DNA of 7,517 nt from Myxococcales bacterium (GTDB taxonomy: Bacteria > Myxococcota > Bradymonadia > UBA7976 > UBA1532), in NCBI GenBank assembly GCA_020430675.1, contig JAGQJJ010000174.1, forward strand, positions 1 through 7,517, written 5' to 3'. Below are positions 1 through 5,792 of this stretch, piece by piece. The notes under the pieces are model-generated. The model saw only the letters and a program-made list of their open reading frames with translations. It did no database searches and was not told the origin of the DNA. The position numbers were made by a program, and so were the translations under genes. Positions within the stretch are counted from its first letter, which is position 1. Every line of letters begins with the position of its first letter.

Positions 1-262
1 CCAGGAACTCGCGGAACATGTCGAGCGTGATCTCGGGCAGCCATTCGCCGGTGACGTTGAAGGCCTTCTCGCCCGCGAGCACTTCGCGCCACACGATCTT
101 GCGGCGGCCGCCGTAGGCTTTGGCCACGGCCGCATCAAAGACGCGCACCGATGCGGCCCAGATATCGGGCCCGGTGCCGTCGCCCTCGATGAAGGGGATG
201 ATCGGGTGATCGGGCACCGAGAGGGTGCCGCCTTTGAGGGTGATCTTCTCGCCGTCGCTCAT
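1..262 (-). CDS. icd: NADP-dependent isocitrate dehydrogenase, N-terminal part (cut by window edge)
   Basis: Isocitrate dehydrogenase oxidatively decarboxylates isocitrate to 2-oxoglutarate in the cytoplasmic TCA cycle. Only the first 87 residues are in view. They include [20 protein letters not shown] (residues 11-30), which matches the N-terminal core of bacterial homodimeric type I NADP enzymes (E. coli has NVPENPIIPYIEGDG at the equivalent place). They continue with a [12 protein letters not shown] helix and a GEKAF segment in the expected order. The catalytic serine, tyrosine and metal-binding aspartates lie beyond the left edge, so activity and cofactor choice cannot be judged. The ATG at 262 is supported by AGGAG at 268-272, five bases upstream, and by the family's usual N-terminal length. 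The gene is divergent from the histidine kinase. Recognition rests on this conserved N-terminus and I am confident of the family. Confidence 0.9.
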   Translation of the reverse strand, partial: MSDGEKITLKGGTLSVPDHPIIPFIEGDGTGPDIWAASVRVFDAAVAKAYGGRRKIVWREVLAGEKAFNVTGEWLPEITLDMFREFL

Positions 263-297
263 GATCTCTCCTGCCGCCGGGCTTTCTGGGCGCGCGT

Positions 298-326
298 TTC
301 GTAACCGTTTTCGGCGCACCGATCAA
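298..326 (-). promoter_or_regulatory. Possible sigma-70-type promoter of icd
   Basis: Read on the minus strand, TTGATC (321-326) and TACGAA (298-303) are separated by 17 bases. They match the -35 consensus at four of six positions and the -10 at three of six. This would give a leader of roughly 30 bases that includes the AGGAG site. The short A/T-richer patch stands out from its surroundings, but the match is weak and the call is tentative. Confidence 0.3.
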
Positions 327-333
327 GGGTCGC

Positions 334-351
334 CGCGCGGCGCGCCGCGCG
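334..351. repeat. 18-bp perfect G/C-only palindrome in the icd/kinase divergent spacer
   Basis: CGCGCGGCGCGCCGCGCG reads identically on both strands, with no mismatch and no spacer. It lies between the divergent icd and histidine kinase starts, just upstream of the suggested icd promoter. No T-tract follows on either strand, so it does not look like an intrinsic terminator. It could be a cruciform-prone element, a protein site or simply chance in very GC-rich DNA. The rest of the 195-base spacer shows nothing clear beyond weak promoter-like matches. Confidence 0.5.
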
Positions 352-445
352 CCCCGTGCTGACGCCGGCTTGCGTCCGAGGCGGGGTGGGCGCAACATGC
401 GTGCAAGGCGTCGGCGGTCGCCGCGGCCGCCCCGACGCGCGCCTC

Positions 446-451
446 AGGGAG
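446..451 (+). promoter_or_regulatory. Ribosome binding site that favours a TTG start for the kinase
   Basis: AGGGAG lies six bases before an in-frame TTG at 458. The in-frame ATGs at 473, 476 and 500 have no Shine-Dalgarno-like sequence at proper distance: AGGGAG is 21 bases from the ATG at 473. The GTG at 356 also lacks one. Confidence 0.5.
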
Positions 452-457
452 CCGGCG

Positions 458-2380
458 TTGCAGACCTCGGACATGATGGCCCGGCCGCTCTTTCTGCGCA
501 TGAGCCTGCGCACGAAGGTCACGGTCCTGCTCTTGGCCATCAGCCTGGGCCCGCTGCTCGTCGCCGGCGTGATCAACATCGATCGCGCCGTCGAGCGCGG
601 CATGCGCAGCGAGCGCCAGCGCTTCGCCCAGAGCGCGCGCTTCGCCGCTTTTGCCTTCGCCGACCTGTTCACGCGCGTCAGCGCGGACGTGCGGCTGATG
701 GCGCGCCGTTTCCCGGTCGAGTCGTTCCACTTCGATGAAGTTCGCCGCGAGCTCGACGCCGGCGGCGGCCCGCGGCCCACGCTCGACGAATGGCGCGACG
801 CGCGCATCCTGACGCTCTTGCAGCAGGACTACGACTCGCTCTTTGTCGCGCTGCCCGACGGCCGCGTCTTTTTCACCTTCCCCTACCACAACGTCACCCA
901 CCCCATCGATCTGCGGGCTTCGCCGTGGTTCGCCCGGCTGGCTGAAGGCGGCGGGCTCGCGTCGGGCCCGTTGCCGCCGCTGTCGACCGACATCCGCCCA
1001 GGCCTCGTCGCGCTCCAGCCGCTGCGCCACCGCGACGGCAACGTCGCCGGCTACCTGGGCGCGCTCATCTCCAGCGGCCGGCTCAACGACATCCTCGTGC
1101 GCACTTTGCACGGCCTGGGTGAAGCCGGCGAGACCAGCTCGATGACGCTCATCGACGACGAGGGCCGCACGGTGGCCCGCGACCGGGCGATGACGATGGA
1201 CGCCGAGCTGGGCTCGTCGCTGTGGAAGCTGGGCACGCAAGGCACGGTCGAGGTCGAGCACCCCGAGGGCGATCACCTCGCCGCGCGGGCCGAGGTCGGG
1301 CGCTCGGGCTGGATCGTGCAGCTCCTGACGCCCACCGACGAAGCCTATCGCCACGTCTACGGCCTGATCTGGCTGCTGGTGGTGGTCATCGTGCTGACCT
1401 TCATCTTCGTGCTGCTCTTCGCCGACTACTCGGCGACCCTGCTCTTGCAACCCATCCGCGATCTGGAGCGCGGCGCTGAGATGATCGGCCAGGGCGCGCT
1501 CGATTACCGCATTCGCCTCGACACCCATACCCGCGACGAGCTGGGCCACCTGGCGAGCGCGTTCAACACCATGGGCGACAACCTGCTGCGCAGCCGGCGG
1601 CAGGTTGAGGGTTACAGCCGCAGCCTCGAGACCGCGCAGCGCGAGCTGGACGCGATGGTCTACGGCATCACCCATGACCTGAAGAAGTCGCTGCGCGGCA
1701 TCGAAGCCTTCGCCAGCTTTCTCGGCGAGGACTACGCCGATCACATCGACGATGAAGGCATGGAGATGCTGGCTTCGATCGCGGCCAACGTCGATCGCAT
1801 CAACCAGCTCGCCGACGATCTGATCGGCCTCGTCGAACACGAGCAGCGCGTCGTGCCCACCGAGCGCTTCGAGATGCGTGACCTGCTGCATGAAGTGCGC
1901 GAGCGGGCCTTGGAGCGCCACCCGAACGGCCGCGTGGATCTGGTCGGCGAGATGCCGGCGATCAACGGCGACCGCGGCCGTTTGATGCTGGTCTTCGACA
2001 ACCTGGTCGACAACGGCCTCAAGTTCAACCGTGCTGCCCGGCCCCACATCGAGATTCGCTGCTTTGATGATCTGCTGAGCTGGCGCTTTGACATCATCGA
2101 CAATGGCATCGGTATCGAGCCGCGCTATCACGATCGCATCTTCGAGCTGTTCGCTCGGCTCAACCACCAGGACGAGTTCGCCGGCAATGGCACCGGGCTC
2201 AACCTGGCGCGGCGCATCGTCGAAGAGCACCGTGGCCGCATCGAGGTGGCGCCGGGCGAACTCGGCGGCTGTCGCTTCAGCGTCATCCTGCCCAAGGAGG
2301 CCAACGCGCTCACCGCGCCCAGCCTGCGCGCCCTGGCGCTTCCGGGCACGAGCAACGCCCCGGATTGGTCCGAAGGCTGA
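458..2380 (+). CDS. Membrane-bound sensor histidine kinase (Cache-like sensor, HAMP, HisKA, HATPase_c)
   Basis: This is a 640-residue two-component kinase that senses a periplasmic signal and autophosphorylates for transfer to a response regulator. From the TTG start, transmembrane helix 1 lies at about 21-40. A periplasmic domain of about 255 residues resembling a double Cache fold follows; it contains ALPDGRVFF and THPIDLRASPWF, typical of that family. Transmembrane helix 2 is at about 302-323 and HAMP at about 328-380 (RDELGHLASAFN near 359-370). The H-box is THDLKKSLRGI with His406, followed by a phytochrome-like dimerisation helix. The ATPase domain spans about 500-612: N-box NLVDNGLKFN (515-524), G1 DNGIGI (548-553), F-box IFELFARL and G2 GNGTGL (576-581). 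All ATP-binding boxes look intact. The usual H-box proline is a serine here. No response regulator is adjacent, so it is an orphan kinase in this window. The start could instead be the ATG at 473 or 476. The stop lies 121 bases before the HEAT gene. Confidence 0.93.
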   Translation: MQTSDMMARPLFLRMSLRTKVTVLLLAISLGPLLVAGVINIDRAVERGMRSERQRFAQSARFAAFAFADLFTRVSADVRLMARRFPVESFHFDEVRRELDAGGGPRPTLDEWRDARILTLLQQDYDSLFVALPDGRVFFTFPYHNVTHPIDLRASPWFARLAEGGGLASGPLPPLSTDIRPGLVALQPLRHRDGNVAGYLGALISSGRLNDILVRTLHGLGEAGETSSMTLIDDEGRTVARDRAMTMDAELGSSLWKLGTQGTVEVEHPEGDHLAARAEVGRSGWIVQLLTPTDEAYRHVYGLIWLLVVVIVLTFIFVLLFADYSATLLLQPIRDLERGAEMIGQGALDYRIRLDTHTRDELGHLASAFNTMGDNLLRSRRQVEGYSRSLETAQRELDAMVYGITHDLKKSLRGIEAFASFLGEDYADHIDDEGMEMLASIAANVDRINQLADDLIGLVEHEQRVVPTERFEMRDLLHEVRERALERHPNGRVDLVGEMPAINGDRGRLMLVFDNLVDNGLKFNRAARPHIEIRCFDDLLSWRFDIIDNGIGIEPRYHDRIFELFARLNHQDEFAGNGTGLNLARRIVEEHRGRIEVAPGELGGCRFSVILPKEANALTAPSLRALALPGTSNAPDWSEG

Positions 2381-2427
2381 CACGACTCACGGGCCCGAAC
2401 GCAAATCCAGACCCCGCGAACGGTCGC

Positions 2428-2456
2428 TGCGCAGCCGCCGATGGCTGTGCTATGGT
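2428..2456 (+). promoter_or_regulatory. Possible promoter of the HEAT-repeat gene
   Basis: TATGGT at 2451-2456 matches the -10 consensus at four of six positions. A poor -35 candidate, TGCGCA (2428-2433), lies 17 bases upstream. The resulting leader of about 40 bases would carry GGAGG. A separate promoter fits the 121-base gap after the kinase stop, but the match is weak. Confidence 0.3.
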
Positions 2457-2501
2457 CCCGCGAAATTTGGCCGCCCGCGGCCATGGCCCGGAGGATCCCA
2501 G

Positions 2502-3245
2502 ATGGGTCTTTTCGACTTCCTCAGCAAGAAGCCCTCGCCCAAGCGCATCGACAAGCTGACGAAGCGCATGATGGATGAGCACCACCAGCAGCCGGTGCGC
2601 CAGGAGGCGATGGACGAGCTCGTCTCCATCGGCACGCCCGAGGCCATCGCGGCGCTGATCAAGCGCCTTGGCACGAACTTCCGCGACACGATCAAAAACG
2701 AGCAGGAAAAGAAGTTCGTCTCGGACACGCTGGCCGAGCATTTCCGCGACCGCTCGATCGAGCCGCTGCTCGCGTTCATTCGCACCGATCAGACGATCTC
2801 GGCGGCCATTCGCACGGTCGCCCGCCTGATCGGCCGCGAGCGCCTCATCGGCGAGCTTTGCGAGGTGCTCGCGAGCTACCCGCCCAAGGACCACCGCACG
2901 ATCAGCGCCCGCATGCAACTCGTCGACGCGCTGGCCGATTACGACGATCCGCGCATCATTCCGGCGCTGTTGCCGTATGCCAACGACCATGACGACGACG
3001 TGCGCGTGAAGGTGATGGATCTGCTGGAGGCCCGGGTCAAGAAGGGCCACCCGCAGTACGACGCCACGATCGAGGCGCTGGTGCAGGTGCTGCAAGACCC
3101 CGAGGCGGCGGGCCGCATCACGCGACGCGCGGCGTCGGTTCTGGTCGCGCTGAAGGCCGACCTGAGCAAGCACACCGACGCGCTGGCCGAGCTGTTGCCC
3201 GATGGCTTCGCGTTGGGCGCCGACGGACGCCTCGCCGCCAGCTGA
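2502..3245 (+). CDS. HEAT-repeat protein of unknown function
   Basis: This is a 247-residue soluble protein with no signal peptide or membrane segment. After a short basic N-terminus (MGLFDFLSKKPSPKRIDKLT) it is almost entirely helical hairpins of HEAT type. Candidate repeats lie near residues 31-56 (RQEAMDELVSIGTPEAIAAL), 72-94, 99-125, 136-160 (MQLVDALADYDDPRIIPALL) and 164-198 (DDDVRVKVMDLLEARV), with a last partial one from about 205. Each has the aspartate or proline turn and leucine/alanine spacing expected. HEAT solenoids normally act as protein-binding scaffolds, and no catalytic motif is visible, so the role is unknown. The ATG at 2502 is well supported by GGAGG at 2490-2494, seven bases upstream. 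The gene follows the kinase on the same strand and converges with the Nudix gene, leaving only 15 bases between the two stops. A link with the kinase is possible, but position is the only evidence. Confidence 0.85.
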   Translation: MGLFDFLSKKPSPKRIDKLTKRMMDEHHQQPVRQEAMDELVSIGTPEAIAALIKRLGTNFRDTIKNEQEKKFVSDTLAEHFRDRSIEPLLAFIRTDQTISAAIRTVARLIGRERLIGELCEVLASYPPKDHRTISARMQLVDALADYDDPRIIPALLPYANDHDDDVRVKVMDLLEARVKKGHPQYDATIEALVQVLQDPEAAGRITRRAASVLVALKADLSKHTDALAELLPDGFALGADGRLAAS

Positions 3246-3260
3246 GCGGGTCAGGCCGGG

Positions 3261-3659
3261 TCAGCGCCCGTCGAGCAGGCGCCGAATCGTCTGGGCATCG
3301 GCGGGCGGGAATTCGTACTTGTCCATCTCGGCCGGCAGCACCCACCGCCAGTCATTGACCCGGCGGGCGGTGATCTGCTCGCTGAGCAGCTCGCAGTGAT
3401 ACACGCAGAAGTCGAGCGCGTAGTTGTCGTACTCGTGCTTGATGAACATCGAGAGGCGGCCGACGACGACCTTGACCCCCAGGCGTTCGTCGATCTCGCG
3501 GGCCAGCGCCGTCTCGTCGGTCTCGCCGGGCTCAACCTTGCCGCTGGGGAACTCCCAAAGCAACGGCAGCACCGCCTCGGCGCGCCGCTGGGTGATCAGG
3601 AATCGGCCGTCGCGCTCGATCTCGGCCGCGACCACGCGAATGCTGTGCTTCTCGACCAC
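3261..3659 (-). CDS. MutT-like Nudix hydrolase
   Basis: This 132-residue cytoplasmic protein has the usual length for MutT-type Nudix enzymes, which hydrolyse nucleoside diphosphate derivatives such as 8-oxo-dGTP. It opens with a strand carrying IRVVAAEIERDGRFLITQRR, then WEFPSGKVEPGE, typical of (8-oxo)dGTP pyrophosphatases. The Nudix box spans residues about 40-62: GKVEPGE, seven residues, then REIDERLGV. The consensus is REUxEExGU, so the second glutamate of the EE pair is arginine here. The C-terminal part (RRVNDWRWVLPAEMDKYEFPPAD) matches the MutT-type WVxxxEL...FPPAD pattern, which argues for MutT-like nucleotide sanitation. The GTG start at 3659 has GAGGAG at 3666-3671, six bases upstream. 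The gene lies 137 bases downstream of the transglycosylase on the same strand. Substrate is inferred from family only. Confidence 0.92.
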   Translation of the reverse strand: MVEKHSIRVVAAEIERDGRFLITQRRAEAVLPLLWEFPSGKVEPGETDETALAREIDERLGVKVVVGRLSMFIKHEYDNYALDFCVYHCELLSEQITARRVNDWRWVLPAEMDKYEFPPADAQTIRRLLDGR

Positions 3660-3665
3660 CGCCGT

Positions 3666-3671
3666 CTCCTC
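3666..3671 (-). promoter_or_regulatory. Ribosome binding site supporting the GTG start of the Nudix gene
   Basis: On the minus strand GAGGAG lies six bases upstream of the GTG at 3659. This is a strong site and decides the start, giving a protein of the normal MutT length. Confidence 0.7.
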
Positions 3672-3766
3672 GAATGGGGCGTCCTAGCAGCCCCCGGGGA
3701 AAGTCTCCTGCTGCGCCCGGCGCTTCGACCGGTCATGCGCTACGCGCTCCCAGGCAGCACAGCATA

Positions 3767-3780
3767 GCCGCAAGAGCGGC
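3767..3780 (-). terminator. Short GC hairpin after the transglycosylase, weak terminator candidate
   Basis: GCCGCTCTTGCGGC (minus strand) forms a five-base-pair stem with a four-base loop, 16 bases past the transglycosylase stop. No U-tract follows, so intrinsic termination is doubtful. A TATGCT sequence directly downstream (3761-3766) resembles a -10 box and might start a separate Nudix transcript, though I found no good -35. Confidence 0.25.
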
Positions 3781-3796
3781 GCGATTCACCCCTTCG

Positions 3797-5083
3797 TCAC
3801 TTCGCCGGCCGGACGACCAGCTTCTGGCCCGGGTGCAGCACGTCCTTGCTGCCCAGGCGGTTCCAGGTGCGCAGGTCAGCGATGCTGATATCGTGCTTGT
3901 GCGCGATCGACCACAGGCTGTCGCCCGGCTGCACCGCGTAGTGCTTCGCCCGCGGCGCGCGCGCGCGGCTGCGCTTCTTCGTGGTGGCCCGCGACGCGAC
4001 GCCGCGGCCCTTCGACTCGGAGCGCTTGGCGGTGCGCGACGACCGCGCGCGGGTCTGCGGCTTGCGCGGGCTCTTGGCCAGCTTCGTCTGGCGCGCCATC
4101 TCTTCGGTCATCCAGTCGCGAAGCTGGCGTTCCTTGCCCTGGGGCACCTCGATGACCACCTCGCGCCCGTCCGGCAGCACCTCGGCCCCCATCTCGGGGT
4201 TCATGCGGCGCAGCGTGCGGTAGGGAATGCCCGAGCCACGGGCGGCGGCCAGCACCTCGATCGAGTGGCCGCGCGGCACCTCGACCTTGACGAAGCCACG
4301 CTGCTCGGGCTCCCAGCCGTCTTCGATGCCGAGCTGAAAGCCATAGGCGTCAAGGTGCTCCATCACCGTCTTGATCGCGATGACACGCGGCACGTAGCGC
4401 TCGGCTTCGTCGTACAGATCAAGCTCCCAGAAGTCGGTCTGCCCCTGCTCCTCCTGAGCGCGGCGCAGGCGGCCGGGGCCGGTGTTGTAGCCGGCCATCG
4501 CCAACGGCCACGAGCCGAACTGGCCGCGCAGATCCTTGAGGTAGCTGAGGCCGGCGCGGGTGGCGTGGCCCAGATCGGCGCGCTGATCCCAGGTGCGGTC
4601 GATGTCGAGGCCATACTGCTTGCCCGTGCCCGACATGAACTGCCACCAGCCCTTGGCGGCCGCCCGGCTGGTCACGCCGGGGCGCAGGCCGCTCTCGACG
4701 ACGGCGAGGTACTTGAGATCGGCGCAGGTCGACAGCGCCTTGGCTTCGCGCTCGATGATCGGGAAGACCGAGCGGGCGCGCTTGATCCAAAGCACCACCT
4801 GCGCCCGATCGCCGAGCACCAGGTAGAACTCGCGCTCCATGCGCTCGCGCACCTCGGGATCGCCGAGGTTGATCGCTTCACCGCAGAAGCCGACCTCATC
4901 GGGCAGGGCATAGGCGCTGACGTCACGCGGACGACGGGCCAGCTCGGCTTCGAGCGCGTCGAGCCGCGCCTCCAGCGTGCTCACCCGGTCGGTCGACTCC
5001 GCCTTCTTCTTGGCCTGCGCGGGCCCACCGAGGGCCAGCATGGCAAGGGCGGCGGCCAGCAGAGACGAATGGCGGGTGGGCAT
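3797..5083 (-). CDS. MltD-like lytic transglycosylase with C-terminal LysM domain
   Basis: This 428-residue exported enzyme should cleave the MurNAc-GlcNAc bond of peptidoglycan with formation of 1,6-anhydroMurNAc. A signal peptide covers residues 1-24, with probable cleavage after AQA. There is no lipobox cysteine, unlike E. coli MltD. A short coiled coil (about 31-51) follows. The SLT domain spans about 95-245: AVVESGLRP holds the likely catalytic Glu130, then GWWQFM (145-150) and AGYNTGPGR (197-205), all in family order. Residues 263-315 look like the degenerate LysM-like middle segment seen in MltD proteins. A very basic, low-complexity linker (about 331-380, rich in Arg, Lys and Ser) leads to one clear LysM at 381-425 (HYAVQPGDSLWSIAHKHDI), which binds glycan. 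The ATG at 5083 has GGAGGA at 5088-5093. The gene has its own promoter-like region and lies 79 bases after fliN. It is probably periplasmic and active, since all signature motifs are intact. Confidence 0.93.
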   Translation of the reverse strand: MPTRHSSLLAAALAMLALGGPAQAKKKAESTDRVSTLEARLDALEAELARRPRDVSAYALPDEVGFCGEAINLGDPEVRERMEREFYLVLGDRAQVVLWIKRARSVFPIIEREAKALSTCADLKYLAVVESGLRPGVTSRAAAKGWWQFMSGTGKQYGLDIDRTWDQRADLGHATRAGLSYLKDLRGQFGSWPLAMAGYNTGPGRLRRAQEEQGQTDFWELDLYDEAERYVPRVIAIKTVMEHLDAYGFQLGIEDGWEPEQRGFVKVEVPRGHSIEVLAAARGSGIPYRTLRRMNPEMGAEVLPDGREVVIEVPQGKERQLRDWMTEEMARQTKLAKSPRKPQTRARSSRTAKRSESKGRGVASRATTKKRSRARAPRAKHYAVQPGDSLWSIAHKHDISIADLRTWNRLGSKDVLHPGQKLVVRPAK

Positions 5084-5095
5084 GGCGTCCTCCGT

Positions 5096-5128
5096 ACTAC
5101 ATTATGGATAAGGCCCCCACAATGTAGT
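5096..5128. repeat. Inverted repeat with 8-bp arms in the transglycosylase promoter region
   Basis: ACTACATT (5096-5103) and AATGTAGT (5121-5128) are perfect inverted copies separated by 17 bases. The arms lie in an A/T-rich island within otherwise GC-rich DNA. They overlap both candidate promoters for the downstream transglycosylase gene. This is the geometry of a possible operator, but no regulator is identified. Confidence 0.5.
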
Positions 5129-5150
5129 CAAAGAGGCGCACGCCCGTCAA
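5101..5150 (-). promoter_or_regulatory. Promoter region of the transglycosylase gene (two overlapping candidates)
   Basis: On the minus strand the better fit is TTGACG (5145-5150), 18 bases, then TACATT (5121-5126). These match the sigma-70 boxes at five and four of six positions and leave a leader of about 30 to 35 bases with GGAGGA. A second candidate is TTGACT (5126-5131), 19 bases, then CATAAT (5101-5106), five of six at each box. That one has a long spacer and would leave a leader of only about 11 bases. The first is preferred for this reason. Confidence 0.5.
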
Positions 5151-5162
5151 TGGGCTCGGAAA

Positions 5163-5645
5163 TCAGAGTTTGCGGATGCGATCCCGCACCGAATCGACCT
5201 CGATCACCCGAAAGCCGAAGTTCTCGTTGATCACCACCACCTCGCCCTGCGCGACCACCTTGCGGTTGACCGTCAGGTCGATGAGGTCATTGGCCAGGTG
5301 GTCCAGCTCGATGACCGCGCCCTGGCCGAATTGAAGCAGATCGCCGACGGTCATCCGGGCGCGGCCCAGCTCGACCGAGACCTTGATCGGGATGTCGAGG
5401 ATCATCTCGACGTTGACCTCGCGCCCGCTCGGCGCGGCATCGCCCCAGTCGAGCGCCTCTTCTTCTTCGTCTTCGGCCGCCTCGACCGCCTCGGCGGCGG
5501 CGATGGATTCGGGCAGCTCCTCTTCGATGGCCTCGGCCCCGACCGCCTCGAAGGGATCGTCTTCGGGCGCCTCGTCCTCGTCGTCGTCCTGCTTCATCTG
5601 CCCAAGCAGAGCATCGAGCTCTTCTTTCGAGAGGATGTCCGCCAT
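5163..5645 (-). CDS. fliN: Flagellar motor switch protein FliN with extended acidic N-terminal region
   Basis: FliN forms the lower ring of the cytoplasmic flagellar C-ring and takes part in export and direction switching. The protein has 160 residues, somewhat longer than the E. coli protein. The C-terminal SPOA domain (about 79-155) closely follows FliN: MILDIPIKVSVELGRARMTV, LLQFGQGAVIELD, AQGEVVVINENFGFRV, ending in RDRIRKL. The N-terminus DILSKEELDALLG resembles the FliM/FliY peptide (LSQxEIDALL) that docks phosphorylated CheY. Residues 20-69 are a linker dominated by Asp, Glu and Ala. A type III secretion SctQ homologue is the main alternative, but the SPOA sequence is much more FliN-like. 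The ATG at 5645 has a GGGGAG-type site 11 bases upstream, a little far, and begins exactly at the conserved peptide. No other flagellar gene is in view. Confidence 0.92.
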   Translation of the reverse strand: MADILSKEELDALLGQMKQDDDEDEAPEDDPFEAVGAEAIEEELPESIAAAEAVEAAEDEEEEALDWGDAAPSGREVNVEMILDIPIKVSVELGRARMTVGDLLQFGQGAVIELDHLANDLIDLTVNRKVVAQGEVVVINENFGFRVIEVDSVRDRIRKL

Positions 5646-5706
5646 GAGGTGTCCGTCTCCCCCTGCCGCATCGGCGGCGTCATCGACGCGGTGCCACCGA
5701 GGGCCG

Positions 5707-5735
5707 ATCGTATGCAAGGTGCGGAAAAAACACAA
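5707..5735 (-). promoter_or_regulatory. Probable promoter of fliN
   Basis: On the minus strand TTGTGT (5730-5735) and TACGAT (5707-5712) are exactly 17 bases apart. They match the -35 at three and the -10 at four of six positions and lie in a local A/T-rich patch. The transcript would start near 5700, leaving a leader of about 55 bases that includes the GGGGAG site. The pattern looks sigma-70-like rather than sigma-54-like, as no GG-N10-GC pair was seen. Confidence 0.4.
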
Positions 5736-5792
5736 TTCCCGCGACACGCGCCCACCTTGCGCGCCCGCGGCGACCGGCGCAAAGTGCCGGCG

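Noticed and set aside
323..2383. A 686-codon open frame on the minus strand opposite the histidine kinase
   Set aside because: Its translation is rich in Ala, Arg, Val, Gln and His with no recognisable motif, while the plus strand shows complete kinase motifs in order. Long antisense frames are expected in DNA with G/C-rich third positions.
2310..3173. A 287-codon open frame on the minus strand opposite the HEAT-repeat gene
   Set aside because: No motif or ribosome binding site, and it spans the end of the kinase and the intergenic gap. The plus-strand frame has GGAGG and regular helical repeats.
3247..3264. Two direct copies of CGGGTCAG between the convergent HEAT and Nudix stops
   Set aside because: Eight bases, ten bases apart, overlapping the Nudix stop. 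Too short and simple to call a functional repeat, and no terminator hairpin forms here.
5142..5158. Small GCCC/GGGC hairpin after the fliN stop as a terminator
   Set aside because: The stem is only four base pairs and no U-tract directly follows; the sequence is better explained as part of the transglycosylase promoter region.
3674..5230. A 518-codon open frame on the plus strand opposite the transglycosylase
   Set aside because: It is low-complexity Ala/Leu/Arg/His sequence with no domain, and the minus strand carries a signal peptide, SLT motifs and LysM.
5298..5792. Upstream extension of the methyltransferase frame on the plus strand
   Set aside because: It lies opposite fliN and its promoter and shows no family similarity. 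The recognisable protein begins around the ATG at 5793.
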